Source: an uncultured Lachnospiraceae bacterium (GTDB lineage Bacteria; Bacillota; Clostridia; Lachnospirales; Lachnospiraceae). From it: a stretch of DNA of 64,000 bases. The notes beneath the pieces were generated by a model. The model was not told where the DNA came from and made no database searches. It saw only the letters and a list, made by a program, of their open reading frames with translations. The translations under genes were made by a program, and so were the position numbers. Below, piece by piece: positions 1 to 8,993 of this stretch. The stretch spans positions 31,235 to 95,234 of the forward strand of contig CAJUKV010000009.1 of NCBI GenBank assembly GCA_910587305.1. The letters run 5' to 3'. Every line of letters starts with the position of its first letter. The first letter of the stretch is position 1.

Positions 1-772
1 GGCCTACATTGGAAAAAGCCATACCTGTCACGTACTGTCCAAGGGCCATTCCCTCACGTCCTTCAGGCTTATTTTCCACCGCATCACGCAGGTTCTTTGC
101 AATCAGGCGAATTGCCTCTAAGTTCAGGCAGTCGGCTAAAGCCCAGGCCGCCTTTGTGGTATAACCCTCAATGGCATGGGTTAAGGCGTCCATGCCTGTA
201 GCGGCGGTCAGGCCCTTTGGCATTGTGGACATCATATCCGGGTCTATCACTGCAATATTGGGAATGTCATTGGTGTCTACGCACACAAATTTCCGTTTTT
301 TCTCCACATCCGTTATAACATAATTGATGGTTGCCTCAGCGGCTGTTCCGGCTGTGGTGGGAACGGCAATGGTAAAGACCGTGGGGTTTTTGGTGGGCGC
401 GACGCCTTCTAAGGAGCGGACATCCTCAAATTCCGGATTGTTGATGATGATGCCGATTGCCTTGCCAGTATCCATGGAGGAACCGCCGCCAACGGTAATC
501 ATATAATCAGCGCCGGAGGCTTTATAGGCGGCAACGCCTGCTTTCACATTCTCAATTGTGGGATTCGGCTTAATATCGGAGTATATCTCATAAGCCATGC
601 CCTCAGCGTCTAACAAATCCGTGATTTTCTTTGTGACATTGAATTTTACCAGATCCGGGTCAGAGGCAACAAATGCCTTTTGGAAGCCCTTGCTCTTAAT
701 AATCCCCGGGATTTCTTTGATTGCCCCCTTTCCGTGATAAGAAATACCATTCAGTACAAAACGATTTACCAT
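1..772 (-). CDS. fucO: Lactaldehyde reductase / 1,2-propanediol oxidoreductase, N-terminal part (cut by window edge)
   Basis: Iron-dependent group III alcohol dehydrogenase; it reduces the L-lactaldehyde released from rhamnulose-1-phosphate to 1,2-propanediol with NADH. The first 257 codons are present and follow E. coli FucO almost segment by segment: the start MVNRFVLN, the nucleotide-binding GGGSSMDTGKAIGI at about residues 95-108, the PTTAGTAAEATINYVITD block, and the metal-site helix ATGMDALTHAIEGY. The C-terminal half with the remaining histidine ligands lies outside the window. GAGG sits 6 nt before the ATG at 772. It is the first gene seen of the rhamnose locus, downstream of rhaD and on the same strand. 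The FucO assignment is by family resemblance; substrate use is inferred from context. Confidence 0.9.
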   Translation of the reverse strand, partial: MVNRFVLNGISYHGKGAIKEIPGIIKSKGFQKAFVASDPDLVKFNVTKKITDLLDAEGMAYEIYSDIKPNPTIENVKAGVAAYKASGADYMITVGGGSSMDTGKAIGIIINNPEFEDVRSLEGVAPTKNPTVFTIAVPTTAGTAAEATINYVITDVEKKRKFVCVDTNDIPNIAVIDPDMMSTMPKGLTAATGMDALTHAIEGYTTKAAWALADCLNLEAIRLIAKNLRDAVENKPEGREGMALGQYVTGMAFSNVG

Positions 773-1018
773 TTTTAACCTCATTTCTGCGCGGCTTTCC
801 TGTGCAAAGTCATATAGACTTACAAGTTTGCGGATGCCGCACAGACACAAACTTGCAGATTGAAAAGTTTCATTTTCAATCTAAACCTTCTTTGTTCTTT
901 ATTACAATAACCTGACTCGCGAAGCGTGGCAGCGTTTATTGTTTTATGGATAACTGAAAACCAAAAGCAAGTTTTACATAATTATTTAGCCGAAGACTGA
1001 AAAGTTACCGTTTTACAA
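773..1018. repeat. Intergenic region with family C structured repeat (copy C1, about 781-862)
   Basis: No gene is seen here. The part next to the fucO ribosome site resembles the stretch at 56132-56216: both run from CTCATTTCTGCG to a GTTTG(C/T)GGATGC(C/A)GC segment and then CAGACACAAAC. In this copy CAAGTTTG (823-830) pairs with CAAACTTG (848-855), and AGATTGAAA pairs with TTTCAATCT just after, giving two adjacent hairpins in the leader of fucO. The function is unknown; a mobile palindromic repeat or a leader structure are both possible. Confidence 0.6.
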
Positions 1019-1846
1019 TTACTTCTCATACAAAAATTTTTCCGGAAGCTCCACATGGAAATCCACCGCCAAATCCCGAAAATTCTGCGGGGTGATGGTC
1101 TGCAGTTTATCGGGACGCATAGACAGTGTCTTTACCAGAATTTCCGCCGATTTCTCCACCGTATGCATCAGTCCGAAGGTTAAATCGAAATCTTCTCCCG
1201 AGCAGAACATTCCATGATGCGCCCAGATGGCCACATCATACTGTTTCATTAATTTGCTGGTCGCCACTGCGATATCTCTTCCGCCCGGAACCATCCAGTC
1301 CACAACACCGACGCCGGAGGGAAAAACAACCGGGCATTCGGTGGCCATCTCCCACAATTCTCTGGTAAACACCTCGTCCTTAAGTGGAAGAACAAAAGTC
1401 AGCGCAATGATATTGGCCGGGTGCGCATGATATATCACACGATGGCTTCCGCCGGACGCCGCTTTCTTTACCTCATGGTTCATCAGATGGCTTGGCAGTT
1501 CGCTGGTGGGCCTTCCGCCATTTATAAGGCCCCAGCAGACGCGGTAGTTTTCCCCTTTTTGATCCAGTTCAATGATACAGGTGCTGTCTTCCGGATCCAG
1601 TATCACATTGCGGAAATATTTTCCGCTTCCGGTTACCATAAAATATTCCCCCGAAAGAGCCGGAACCGACGTTCCAATTGGTTTCCACTCTCCGCCTTTC
1701 GTCAGAGCGTCTTTTATTTCTTCCACTTCCTCCGGTTTTATACGGTAGGACAGATTTCCGCCGTTTCTCTCATGCCAGCCCTGCTCCCAGCCATCGTTAC
1801 ACATGCGGATAAAACCCTGCGCAAATTTTGCATCTAAAATATTCAT
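1019..1846 (-). CDS. rhaD: Rhamnulose-1-phosphate aldolase
   Basis: Class II zinc aldolase that splits L-rhamnulose-1-phosphate into dihydroxyacetone phosphate and L-lactaldehyde. The 275-residue product matches E. coli RhaD in length and in its blocks: WERNGGNLSYR-like start (here HERNGGNLSYR), FMVTGSGKYFRNV, the PTSELPSHL loop, the zinc-site VIYHAHPANIIALT, and the AIWAHHGMFCSG histidines. I chose the ATG at 1846: GGAAGG precedes it by about 13 nt, and homologues begin here; a GTG 30 nt upstream would also keep the frame. It lies between fucO and the isomerase gene on the same strand, so one transcript is likely. Confidence 0.93.
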   Translation of the reverse strand: MNILDAKFAQGFIRMCNDGWEQGWHERNGGNLSYRIKPEEVEEIKDALTKGGEWKPIGTSVPALSGEYFMVTGSGKYFRNVILDPEDSTCIIELDQKGENYRVCWGLINGGRPTSELPSHLMNHEVKKAASGGSHRVIYHAHPANIIALTFVLPLKDEVFTRELWEMATECPVVFPSGVGVVDWMVPGGRDIAVATSKLMKQYDVAIWAHHGMFCSGEDFDLTFGLMHTVEKSAEILVKTLSMRPDKLQTITPQNFRDLAVDFHVELPEKFLYEK

Positions 1847-1962
1847 AAAATCGACTATTCCTTCCCCCACGCCCACAGTATTTGAAACGCAGGCGCAGAT
1901 TCGTCCGTTAAAATTTTCCGAAACATTTTCCGTATATTCTTTCCCGTAAACTGTTGCCGGTT

Positions 1963-3381
1963 TTATCTTGTAATAATATCCACCGGCACGTTAAAAATCT
2001 TTGCCACCTTTAAAATCGTATCAATATGTCTGCCGGACGCCGCCGCCATATGATGGGTAGGGCCTGCTTCGCTCCACTTATTGCAGAACTCTCTCGCCCC
2101 GCAGCTAAAGCGTGTCCGCATATTGGTATCGCCGAAGGTAAAAATCGGGCCGGGCTCGTTAATCCCCTCTGCCACAACAAACTTAAAGCGGCCGTCCCTG
2201 TCCTGTGTGATGCCCAGATAAGTCACAGGGCCAAGGTGGGGATAAAACTGTGTCAGATAGCCGCCCCCTGTCTTACCGTGGAATACGGGTACGATTTTCA
2301 TGGCAGGCTTTTTCTCCGAAATATCAGCGTCGCCAGAACCACTGTGCCCGATAATACAGATATCTTTCTCAAAATCGATGGAGTACATCTCGGATAGCTG
2401 CCCGGTACCGGAAATGGTCTTTAAGATGCTCATAGCCATTGCGACTTTGATATCCCCTTCCACAGCGCAGGCAACTCCCTGCTTAATCAGCATGGAAAAA
2501 GCGGGAATGAGCATACTGTCCAAAACGCCGGCCTTCCCCTGTGCAAAGCCGTCATAATGGGAGGCAATGAAAGCAATCTGTTCTTCTTTCACCCACTGCT
2601 CAAAGGCCACAACATACTTAGCCATCTCCCAAACCTTCTCAATTGTGCCGCCCCCTTCTATCTCAAAGGTGTCAAGAATATCCTGGGCCTTTGCCCGAAT
2701 CACTTCCTCGTCGGCAATATCATCGGCAATCGCCCACATCTTCTCCCAGTCAAACTGCTTGGTATAAAGAAACATCCTATGATAAAGGTTGGTCTCGTCA
2801 ATGTACAAATCCATCATACCCGGATAGGGACGGCCAATCTGGGCCAGATTAGTGTCCCTAAAGCGGCGGCGTACCTGTGCCGCACGGCACCATGCCTCAA
2901 TCTCAGCCTGTACCTGAGGATCCCCTCCTTCCACCACGCCTGTGATAACCGCGTGACGCTTGCCGGCACGCTCCAAATCCGCCACCATCTCCCCTACGGC
3001 TCCGCAGGCATACAGTTCTCCTAACCACGTAGCCGTATCCGTATTCTCATAATCCGGCGCTTTCTTTTTCTGGACATTCACAAGCACTACCGGCACATCC
3101 AAGTCCCGAACCGCGGGGAGCATATTGTAAGAGGTGGCATAGGTCAATAGCTGCAAAATCACAAGGTCTACGTCCGCCGCACGGAATTTATCTCCGGCCA
3201 CCTGCGCCAGCTCTTTTGTGGTGACAAGGCCGCCGTCCACTATCTCTACCGTATCCGGAATCGTCTTTTTAAACGCTTCATACTGCCCCTCAAATTCCGG
3301 CGTCAGGGATGGAAACTGGGGGAGATATGCCCCAAGCGCAATGGAAAAGACGCCGATTCTTGCCTTTGTATCAACCAACAT
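1963..3381 (-). CDS. Sugar isomerase of the L-arabinose/L-fucose isomerase fold, presumed rhamnose isomerase
   Basis: 472-residue aldose-ketose isomerase that is not RhaA-like. The blocks GVACAVEGDIKVAMAM (first metal Glu), LSEMYSIDFEKDICIIGHSG (second Glu and a His) and GPTHHMAAASG near the C-terminus (last His) line up with the Glu/Glu/His/His manganese ligands of L-arabinose isomerase. AGGAGGG lies 8 nt before the ATG. Its place between rhaD and rhaB, with no rhaA in the window, makes L-rhamnose to L-rhamnulose the natural inference, but the fold family also covers arabinose and fucose. Substrate is therefore inferred from the neighbours, not from the sequence. Confidence 0.8.
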   Translation of the reverse strand: MLVDTKARIGVFSIALGAYLPQFPSLTPEFEGQYEAFKKTIPDTVEIVDGGLVTTKELAQVAGDKFRAADVDLVILQLLTYATSYNMLPAVRDLDVPVVLVNVQKKKAPDYENTDTATWLGELYACGAVGEMVADLERAGKRHAVITGVVEGGDPQVQAEIEAWCRAAQVRRRFRDTNLAQIGRPYPGMMDLYIDETNLYHRMFLYTKQFDWEKMWAIADDIADEEVIRAKAQDILDTFEIEGGGTIEKVWEMAKYVVAFEQWVKEEQIAFIASHYDGFAQGKAGVLDSMLIPAFSMLIKQGVACAVEGDIKVAMAMSILKTISGTGQLSEMYSIDFEKDICIIGHSGSGDADISEKKPAMKIVPVFHGKTGGGYLTQFYPHLGPVTYLGITQDRDGRFKFVVAEGINEPGPIFTFGDTNMRTRFSCGAREFCNKWSEAGPTHHMAAASGRHIDTILKVAKIFNVPVDIITR

Positions 3382-3577
3382 TTAAAATCCCTCCTTCTTT
3401 ATTCGAAATTTCCTGATATTTTTTAATTAAATACATTTTATCAACAAAGCACAATGCAAATTTTTGTACAAAGATATTTAAGCTTCCCAAACGGTCCGTC
3501 CAAAGAATGCCGCGCATTTATACCATAAAACATTATATTTTTCAAACGAATATGTACAAATATTCTGCTGCGTTACA

Positions 3578-4975
3578 TTAGTATTTCTTAATCTCAAAAG
3601 ATTCTCTTACACAGGCCCTTGCCTGCTTCAAATCCGCAAACTCCTGATTGTACAGCATTTGTACCAAAAGATTGCCTATGGCCGTGGCTTCTCCGGGCCC
3701 TGCGTAAACTGTGCGTTTCGTATACTTCGCCGTAACCTGATTTAAGTACTCCGCATTGGAACCGCCGCCTACCACATAAATCCTGTCATATTTTTGGCCT
3801 GTCATCTGCTCGATCTGCTCAATCGTTTCCGCATAGCATCTGCCGAGACTGTTGTAAATTACCGCCGCAGTCTCCCACTCATTTTCCGGCGCCTGCTGCC
3901 CGGTCTTTTGGCAATAGTCTTTTACTGCGCCTGTCATGCTCTCCGGAGCTAAAAAGCAGTTATCATTGCAGTCCACAATAGAAGAAATCTTCTGCTCTGA
4001 CGCCTGTCTGCAAATATAGTCATAAGAATATTCCTCTTTCATTTCCTTTCGGACAGACTGAATCATCCAAAGACCCATGATATTTTTCAGATAACGGAAA
4101 CGGTAATCATAGCCGCCCTCGTTTGTCAGATTCCGCTTCATGCTCTCTATCGTACAATTGGCAGCAGGAAGCTCCGTTCCCATTAAAGACCAGGTGCCCG
4201 AACTGATATACAGCGGGTTGTCCTTCGTGGTCGGTATGGCTGCTACCGCCGACCCTGTATCATGAGTTGCCGGCAAAATCACCTGACAGTCAAAACCAAC
4301 TTCCCTACGAATCTCTTCTGTAAAATTTCCCACATAAGAACCCGGTTTACTGATTTTTCCAAAAATCTTTCGGGGATATCCCAGCCTGTCAATCAGCTCA
4401 TAATCCCAGTCTTTCGTAATGGGGCTTACCAGCTGCGAAGTGGTGGCGTTGGTGTATTCCGTCCTTTTTACTCCGGTCAGCAGAAAATGAAAATAGTCCG
4501 GAATAAACTGAAGACTCTCCGCCCTCTTAAGCAGCTCAGGCTCTTTTTGCTTCACCGCCATCAGCTGATAAATGGTGTTAAAAATCTGCTTTTGAATACC
4601 TGTTCTGCCATACAGTTCTTTGGGAGAAATAATTTCATATACCCTGTCATCCATTCCGGCGGTTCGGCCATCCCGGTAACCATATGTTTTGCCCAAAACC
4701 TGATCTTTATCGTCCAAAAGCACATAATCTACCGCCCAGGTATCGATTCCCATAAAGGAGGGAATTTTCCCCGCCTCCTTACAGCGCTTTAACCCCTCTT
4801 TTATTTCACAAAACAAGGCTTCCACATCCCAGCACAAAGAGCCCTCCGCATCCTTCCTCATACCGTTGGGAAAGCGATATATTTCCTCAAGACAGAGCTT
4901 TCCATCGGCAAGGCTTCCAAGTATATGCCGCCCGCCGGACGCTCCAATATCAACCGCTAAATAATATTTTTCCAT
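3578..4975 (-). CDS. rhaB: Rhamnulokinase
   Basis: FGGY-family kinase (465 aa) that phosphorylates L-rhamnulose with ATP. The N-terminal phosphate loop VDIGASGGRHILG, the GIDTWAVDYVLLD catalytic strand, LPATHDTGSAVAA in the middle and the C-terminal ATP-site VVGGGSNAEYLNQ are all intact, and the length is that of RhaB. AAGGAA precedes the ATG by 8 nt. The 196-bp gap to the isomerase contains TTTGTACAAA and a similar ATATGTACAAATAT, possible operator-like palindromes, but I cannot tie them to a regulator. A fragment of a second rhaB is seen at 21685-21752. Confidence 0.93.
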   Translation of the reverse strand: MEKYYLAVDIGASGGRHILGSLADGKLCLEEIYRFPNGMRKDAEGSLCWDVEALFCEIKEGLKRCKEAGKIPSFMGIDTWAVDYVLLDDKDQVLGKTYGYRDGRTAGMDDRVYEIISPKELYGRTGIQKQIFNTIYQLMAVKQKEPELLKRAESLQFIPDYFHFLLTGVKRTEYTNATTSQLVSPITKDWDYELIDRLGYPRKIFGKISKPGSYVGNFTEEIRREVGFDCQVILPATHDTGSAVAAIPTTKDNPLYISSGTWSLMGTELPAANCTIESMKRNLTNEGGYDYRFRYLKNIMGLWMIQSVRKEMKEEYSYDYICRQASEQKISSIVDCNDNCFLAPESMTGAVKDYCQKTGQQAPENEWETAAVIYNSLGRCYAETIEQIEQMTGQKYDRIYVVGGGSNAEYLNQVTAKYTKRTVYAGPGEATAIGNLLVQMLYNQEFADLKQARACVRESFEIKKY

Positions 4976-5467
4976 CTATATATTCCTTTTCGTTAATCAT
5001 AAAATACCGAATCGTTTTTCATTTTATTTTCTCGCAATTCATCACTTTGCAACTCATTTTTTTATAATTTATCATTCTGCAAATTATTATCTTACAAATT
5101 CTTCCAAAATGCAACTGATTCCTCTGACCTTATAATACTAGATAATGTTACTTTGAGCGGCTCCCAGGCCGTGAGCCAGCAACCCCGCTGCAAGCGACGG
5201 GGCATCAAACTTGCAGCGCTGCAGAGCAAACGCTGCACGGCAGCGGGGTATGTGGTCTACGCTCCGCTTCGGTCCGTGCTAAGCATGCGCCACCGGCGCA
5301 TAGCACCCCTCGCGGCATTCGCCAAATGTCTATGACACGCTTTGCGTCTCTATGAGCAGCCGCTTGGCTCATTGCTCGTGGGAATCAATGTCATTAAGTT
5401 TAGCGCCTAAACAAGCCGGAAGCATAGCCCAGAGCAAACAGCCGCCCGTATGAAAAGCAACAAATGT
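4976..5467. repeat. Long intergenic region with family D repeat (D1) and a duplicated rhaB leader
   Basis: No convincing gene. Three things are visible. The AT-rich leader of rhaB (about 5011-5122) recurs in degraded form at 21771-21857. A GC-rich block from about 5155 ends in the family D core GCTTGGCTCATTGCTCGTGG (within 5359-5384), whose relatives occur at 12157-12182, 26243-26268, 35977-36002 and 57984-58010. Directly after it, 5382-5407 is a perfect reverse complement of 63325-63350 (26 nt), the right arm of the hairpin behind the malic enzyme gene. Confidence 0.6.
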
Positions 5468-8400
5468 TTATTCCTCCCATACCATTTCATAACACCCGGA
5501 TCCATATAATACGGTCTCTTTGCCGGGCAGCATCAAACTGGCGCTGGTATTTACCGGAATTTCAAAGCGGTACACCACCTTTTCTCCCTTCCTCTCCCAT
5601 CCGGCCCGAATCACCCCGTAGGGACTGCTTACGCTTCCCCGCGCATACGCCAACTCTCCTGTCTCCGGTTTTAAAATAAAATGCCGTCCTCCCGGAGCGC
5701 TTTCGTCTCTTTGAATCCCCAGAATCACATGATACATCCAGGAAAGAACGCTTCCTAAGGAATAATGATTAAAGGAATTCATGGCGTTTTGCCCTCCGAA
5801 TCCTCTCTCCCTGGTATAGGAATCCCACCGTTCCCAGATGGTTGTGGCCCCCTGGGTCACCGGATAAAGCCAGGAAGGATATTTTGTCTGCAGAAGATTT
5901 TCATACGCATCCTGCGTATATCCCTGATTGGTAAGGGCCTGATTTAATAGCCCTGTTCCGAAAAAGCCTGTGCCCACCGTATGCCCTGCCTCTCTTGTTT
6001 TACGTACAAGATGCTTTCCAAAGGCTTCCCGTACTTCTTTCGCCGCCACTCCATATTCCAGTCCCAGCACATAAGAACATTGGGTATCGCAGAGCTTTCC
6101 ATCCTCGCCCCTTGTTCTTAGCGTCTTTGCATCCACAAACGTCCGGTTCCAGTATTCTTTGATCTGTTCGGCCAGCCCTCCAAAATAAAGGGCGTCCTCC
6201 TCCTTTTGCAATATTTGTGCAAACCGTTCCATCAAAAACGCCTCCCGGAAATAAAAAGCGTTCCACATCAGCTGTAAATCCGTCTCCTCCGGCGCAAGCC
6301 AGTCCCCCAAAGGCCCTACCAGCGCAAAGTCTCCTTTTCCCGGCATTCCCGATTTTTCTGCCATATACTCCATATATTTTTTCATAGCCGGATAAAAGGC
6401 TCCAAGGGTGCGCACATCCCCGTATTGCCGATACAGCTCCCAATTCATAAAGATAGAAGCGCATTCATAAGTTACTCCCCCAAAGCCGCCTCCTATGGGC
6501 GCAATCTCAGGGTATCTTCCCTCCGGCGTCTGTAAGTCCTCCATGGCCGTTAAATTCCGCTCATAAAAAAGCTTCAAATTGCTGTTTAGCAGTGCGGTAT
6601 GGCAAAACACATGGGTATCCCCCGCCCAGCCCATACGCTCGTTCCTCTGGGGACAGTCCGTAGGGATGCTGATAAAATTGCACTTCTGGGACCATTTCAC
6701 GTTTTGGGCAAAGCGGTTTAGCAGCTCATTGCTGCAGGTAAAGCTTCCGTCCATTTCCGTCACCGACGAATACTGAAGGCTTTTTACCTCCTTTGGCGCA
6801 GGAGGATTTTTAAGGCCGCTCAGCTCAATATACCGGTATCCGTGGAAAGTAAACCTGGGCTCATAAATTTCTCCATCCTCCCCTTTACAGATATAAACAT
6901 CCACACTTGATGCGTCCCGATAGTTTTCCCGCATAATCCGCCCCACATTGCCCTGATACTGAGGCAAATCCGGATACAAAACCTCCGCAAACCGGATGGT
7001 AATTCTGGTGCCTGCATCCTCATGAAAGGCGATCCTGGGCACTCCCGCCATCTCCTGCTGCAAATCATACACATAAATCCCCGGATCCGGTTCCACCATG
7101 GTTTTGGCGCACAGTTCGTCTGTTATGTAAACCGGCGCATGGTAGCCGCCTGATAACGCAATATCCTTATTCCGGTTCACCGCCGGCCAGCTTCGCCCAA
7201 ATCCCACAGGCATGGAATAAAACTCATCAATGGGAACAGGGGTCACTTCCGAAGGCTCTCCCCAGATGCTGTCATCAAAGTCACCCTCCGAATAAGTTTC
7301 ATACACAAAAGCTCTTCGGGCGTCAAAGACTTCCCCTGCAAAAAAGCCGGAATAAAGCCAGGGCCCCTCCCCATAATATTTCCAGCGCTTTGTATCGCTG
7401 ACCACCACCTCCCTGCCGCCATCCTCATAGCTAAGTACCAGCTTGGCCAGCATGGATTCCTTATCGCCAAAATAATTATAATTTTTTACCACAAAGGTTG
7501 CCGCTTCATTCCACCAACCGGAGGAGATGGTTACGCCGATTCCGTTTCCGCCCTCTTTCAGCTGCTTTGTTACATCATAGGTCTGGTAGTTCATCCGCAC
7601 GTCATACTGGGTAAGCCCCGGGTCAAGCCGTGAATCTGTCAGCGCCTTTCCGTTAATCCGGCAGTCATAAATTCCTCTTGCCGTAATATAAAGGCGCGCC
7701 TTTTTCAATTCTTTTTTTACCTCAAAGGTTGTGCGCAGCATGGGGATGGACGTGCCGGAAGGATCCGCCGTAAGCTGTACATTCTCTGCCACAAAGCAAT
7801 CCTCTTTGACAGGAAACATCTCTGCAAACAGGCTTTTTTCTCCATACAGGTTTCCTGCGGGCGTTTCCCTGATAAACTCTGCGGAAGGCTTTCGCATGTT
7901 TCTCACGGACAGGTATTTAAAATATGCCCTGCTGCCCTCCCCTGCAAAAAATCCGATTTCATTTAGCCGGGGATAGGTCAGCACATCGTTATTTCCCCGG
8001 GGATTCAGCCTGCGCCCGCACTTTCGCTCTCCGTAGGGCAGTTTTTCCACAATCGCATCCACCAAAGTCCCGTCTATGTAGGTCCAGGCATTATTGCCGT
8101 CAACCTCAATCCTCATCTTATGGAACTGTCCCGCGTTTTCCTTTGTGATAATCCTGTATTTCTCTTCTCCCTCGAAGTTCACAACAGGAACGGACGCAAA
8201 AGGAACATTCGCCGAATCTTCCGGTGCATAGCCCACCCGGTATATATCCAGACGGGGCTCGTCGCCTGTCAGGTTGATTTCATAGCGGATATAGTTTTCT
8301 CCCTCCAGCCCCAACTCATTTCCGGTGTGGTGGAGAAGGCTTACGTCTTTCGCTCCAAACACGACTCCCCCGCGACCCATTCCGCCTTCGATACAAAATT

Positions 8401-8860
8401 CGCTTTCCAGCACAAACACGCCCCTGTTAGCGGCGCATACCGTATAGCGGGGGGCCCCAATCCACTTTGCGCCCTCCCAGGCTTCGATGGAAGGGTTCAA
8501 TAAACCTGTTTCAAAATGAGTGGTTTTCTCCGCCCTGTTTCCGTGATTATCCCACACCGTCACCGTTACCTCATATTCCTGACATGGCATAAGATCCTTA
8601 CCCTGTGAAATCCCCCAATCTCTTCCTGAGATTGTATCTCTTCCGAAGGTTGTATCTCCATAGGCGATTCCCAAAGAATTATCCGTCTCGATCCTGCCGG
8701 AATCCCACACTTCCTCATCCTCGGTGCGCACGCAAATCCTGCAGGCGGTCTGCATTGTATTATGTTCCTGCGCTTCTAATTGCCACGAAAAACGCGGCTT
8801 TTTCTCATCCAGCCCAATAGGCTTTTCCTGATATTCCACAAAAATTTTACTGATTCTCAT
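5468..8860 (-). CDS. Alpha-L-rhamnosidase, GH78, with LamG-like insert
   Basis: About 1,130-residue inverting glycosidase releasing terminal alpha-L-rhamnose. Order: N-terminal beta-sandwich (1-130), an inserted laminin-G/DUF1080-like sandwich (about 150-330), the Bac_rhamnosid_N carbohydrate module (about 370-540), the (alpha/alpha)6 barrel, and a C-terminal sandwich. The catalytic signature DCPQRNERMGWAGD lies near residue 738 and the second acid in TTIWERWDSY near 1010. There is no signal peptide, so it acts in the cytoplasm on imported oligosaccharides. I take the ATG at 8860, which has GGGGG 5 nt upstream; an in-frame ATG at 8872 is preceded only by a GTCGCGG/CCGCGAC hairpin. Decayed fragments of a sister gene lie at 21536-21930. 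Confidence 0.9.
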   Translation of the reverse strand: MRISKIFVEYQEKPIGLDEKKPRFSWQLEAQEHNTMQTACRICVRTEDEEVWDSGRIETDNSLGIAYGDTTFGRDTISGRDWGISQGKDLMPCQEYEVTVTVWDNHGNRAEKTTHFETGLLNPSIEAWEGAKWIGAPRYTVCAANRGVFVLESEFCIEGGMGRGGVVFGAKDVSLLHHTGNELGLEGENYIRYEINLTGDEPRLDIYRVGYAPEDSANVPFASVPVVNFEGEEKYRIITKENAGQFHKMRIEVDGNNAWTYIDGTLVDAIVEKLPYGERKCGRRLNPRGNNDVLTYPRLNEIGFFAGEGSRAYFKYLSVRNMRKPSAEFIRETPAGNLYGEKSLFAEMFPVKEDCFVAENVQLTADPSGTSIPMLRTTFEVKKELKKARLYITARGIYDCRINGKALTDSRLDPGLTQYDVRMNYQTYDVTKQLKEGGNGIGVTISSGWWNEAATFVVKNYNYFGDKESMLAKLVLSYEDGGREVVVSDTKRWKYYGEGPWLYSGFFAGEVFDARRAFVYETYSEGDFDDSIWGEPSEVTPVPIDEFYSMPVGFGRSWPAVNRNKDIALSGGYHAPVYITDELCAKTMVEPDPGIYVYDLQQEMAGVPRIAFHEDAGTRITIRFAEVLYPDLPQYQGNVGRIMRENYRDASSVDVYICKGEDGEIYEPRFTFHGYRYIELSGLKNPPAPKEVKSLQYSSVTEMDGSFTCSNELLNRFAQNVKWSQKCNFISIPTDCPQRNERMGWAGDTHVFCHTALLNSNLKLFYERNLTAMEDLQTPEGRYPEIAPIGGGFGGVTYECASIFMNWELYRQYGDVRTLGAFYPAMKKYMEYMAEKSGMPGKGDFALVGPLGDWLAPEETDLQLMWNAFYFREAFLMERFAQILQKEEDALYFGGLAEQIKEYWNRTFVDAKTLRTRGEDGKLCDTQCSYVLGLEYGVAAKEVREAFGKHLVRKTREAGHTVGTGFFGTGLLNQALTNQGYTQDAYENLLQTKYPSWLYPVTQGATTIWERWDSYTRERGFGGQNAMNSFNHYSLGSVLSWMYHVILGIQRDESAPGGRHFILKPETGELAYARGSVSSPYGVIRAGWERKGEKVVYRFEIPVNTSASLMLPGKETVLYGSGCYEMVWEE

Positions 8861-8993
8861 ACTAACCCCCATGTCGCGGCCCTGCCGCGACTTAAATCCT
8901 GATGAAATTTGTCTTATTTTTCCGGATATTCATCCACATTGCGATATGGCAGCATATAAAGCGTAACTGTGCAGGGCGGCCCTCTAAAAAGAT

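Noticed and set aside
5153..5335. 60-codon plus-strand frame in the rhaB/GH78 gap
   Set aside because: It is built from a GC-rich dispersed repeat with hairpins, has no ribosome site and resembles no protein.
5153..5410. CRISPR or tandem array in the GC-rich intergenic block
   Set aside because: No regularly spaced identical units; only palindromes and one copy of a dispersed repeat.
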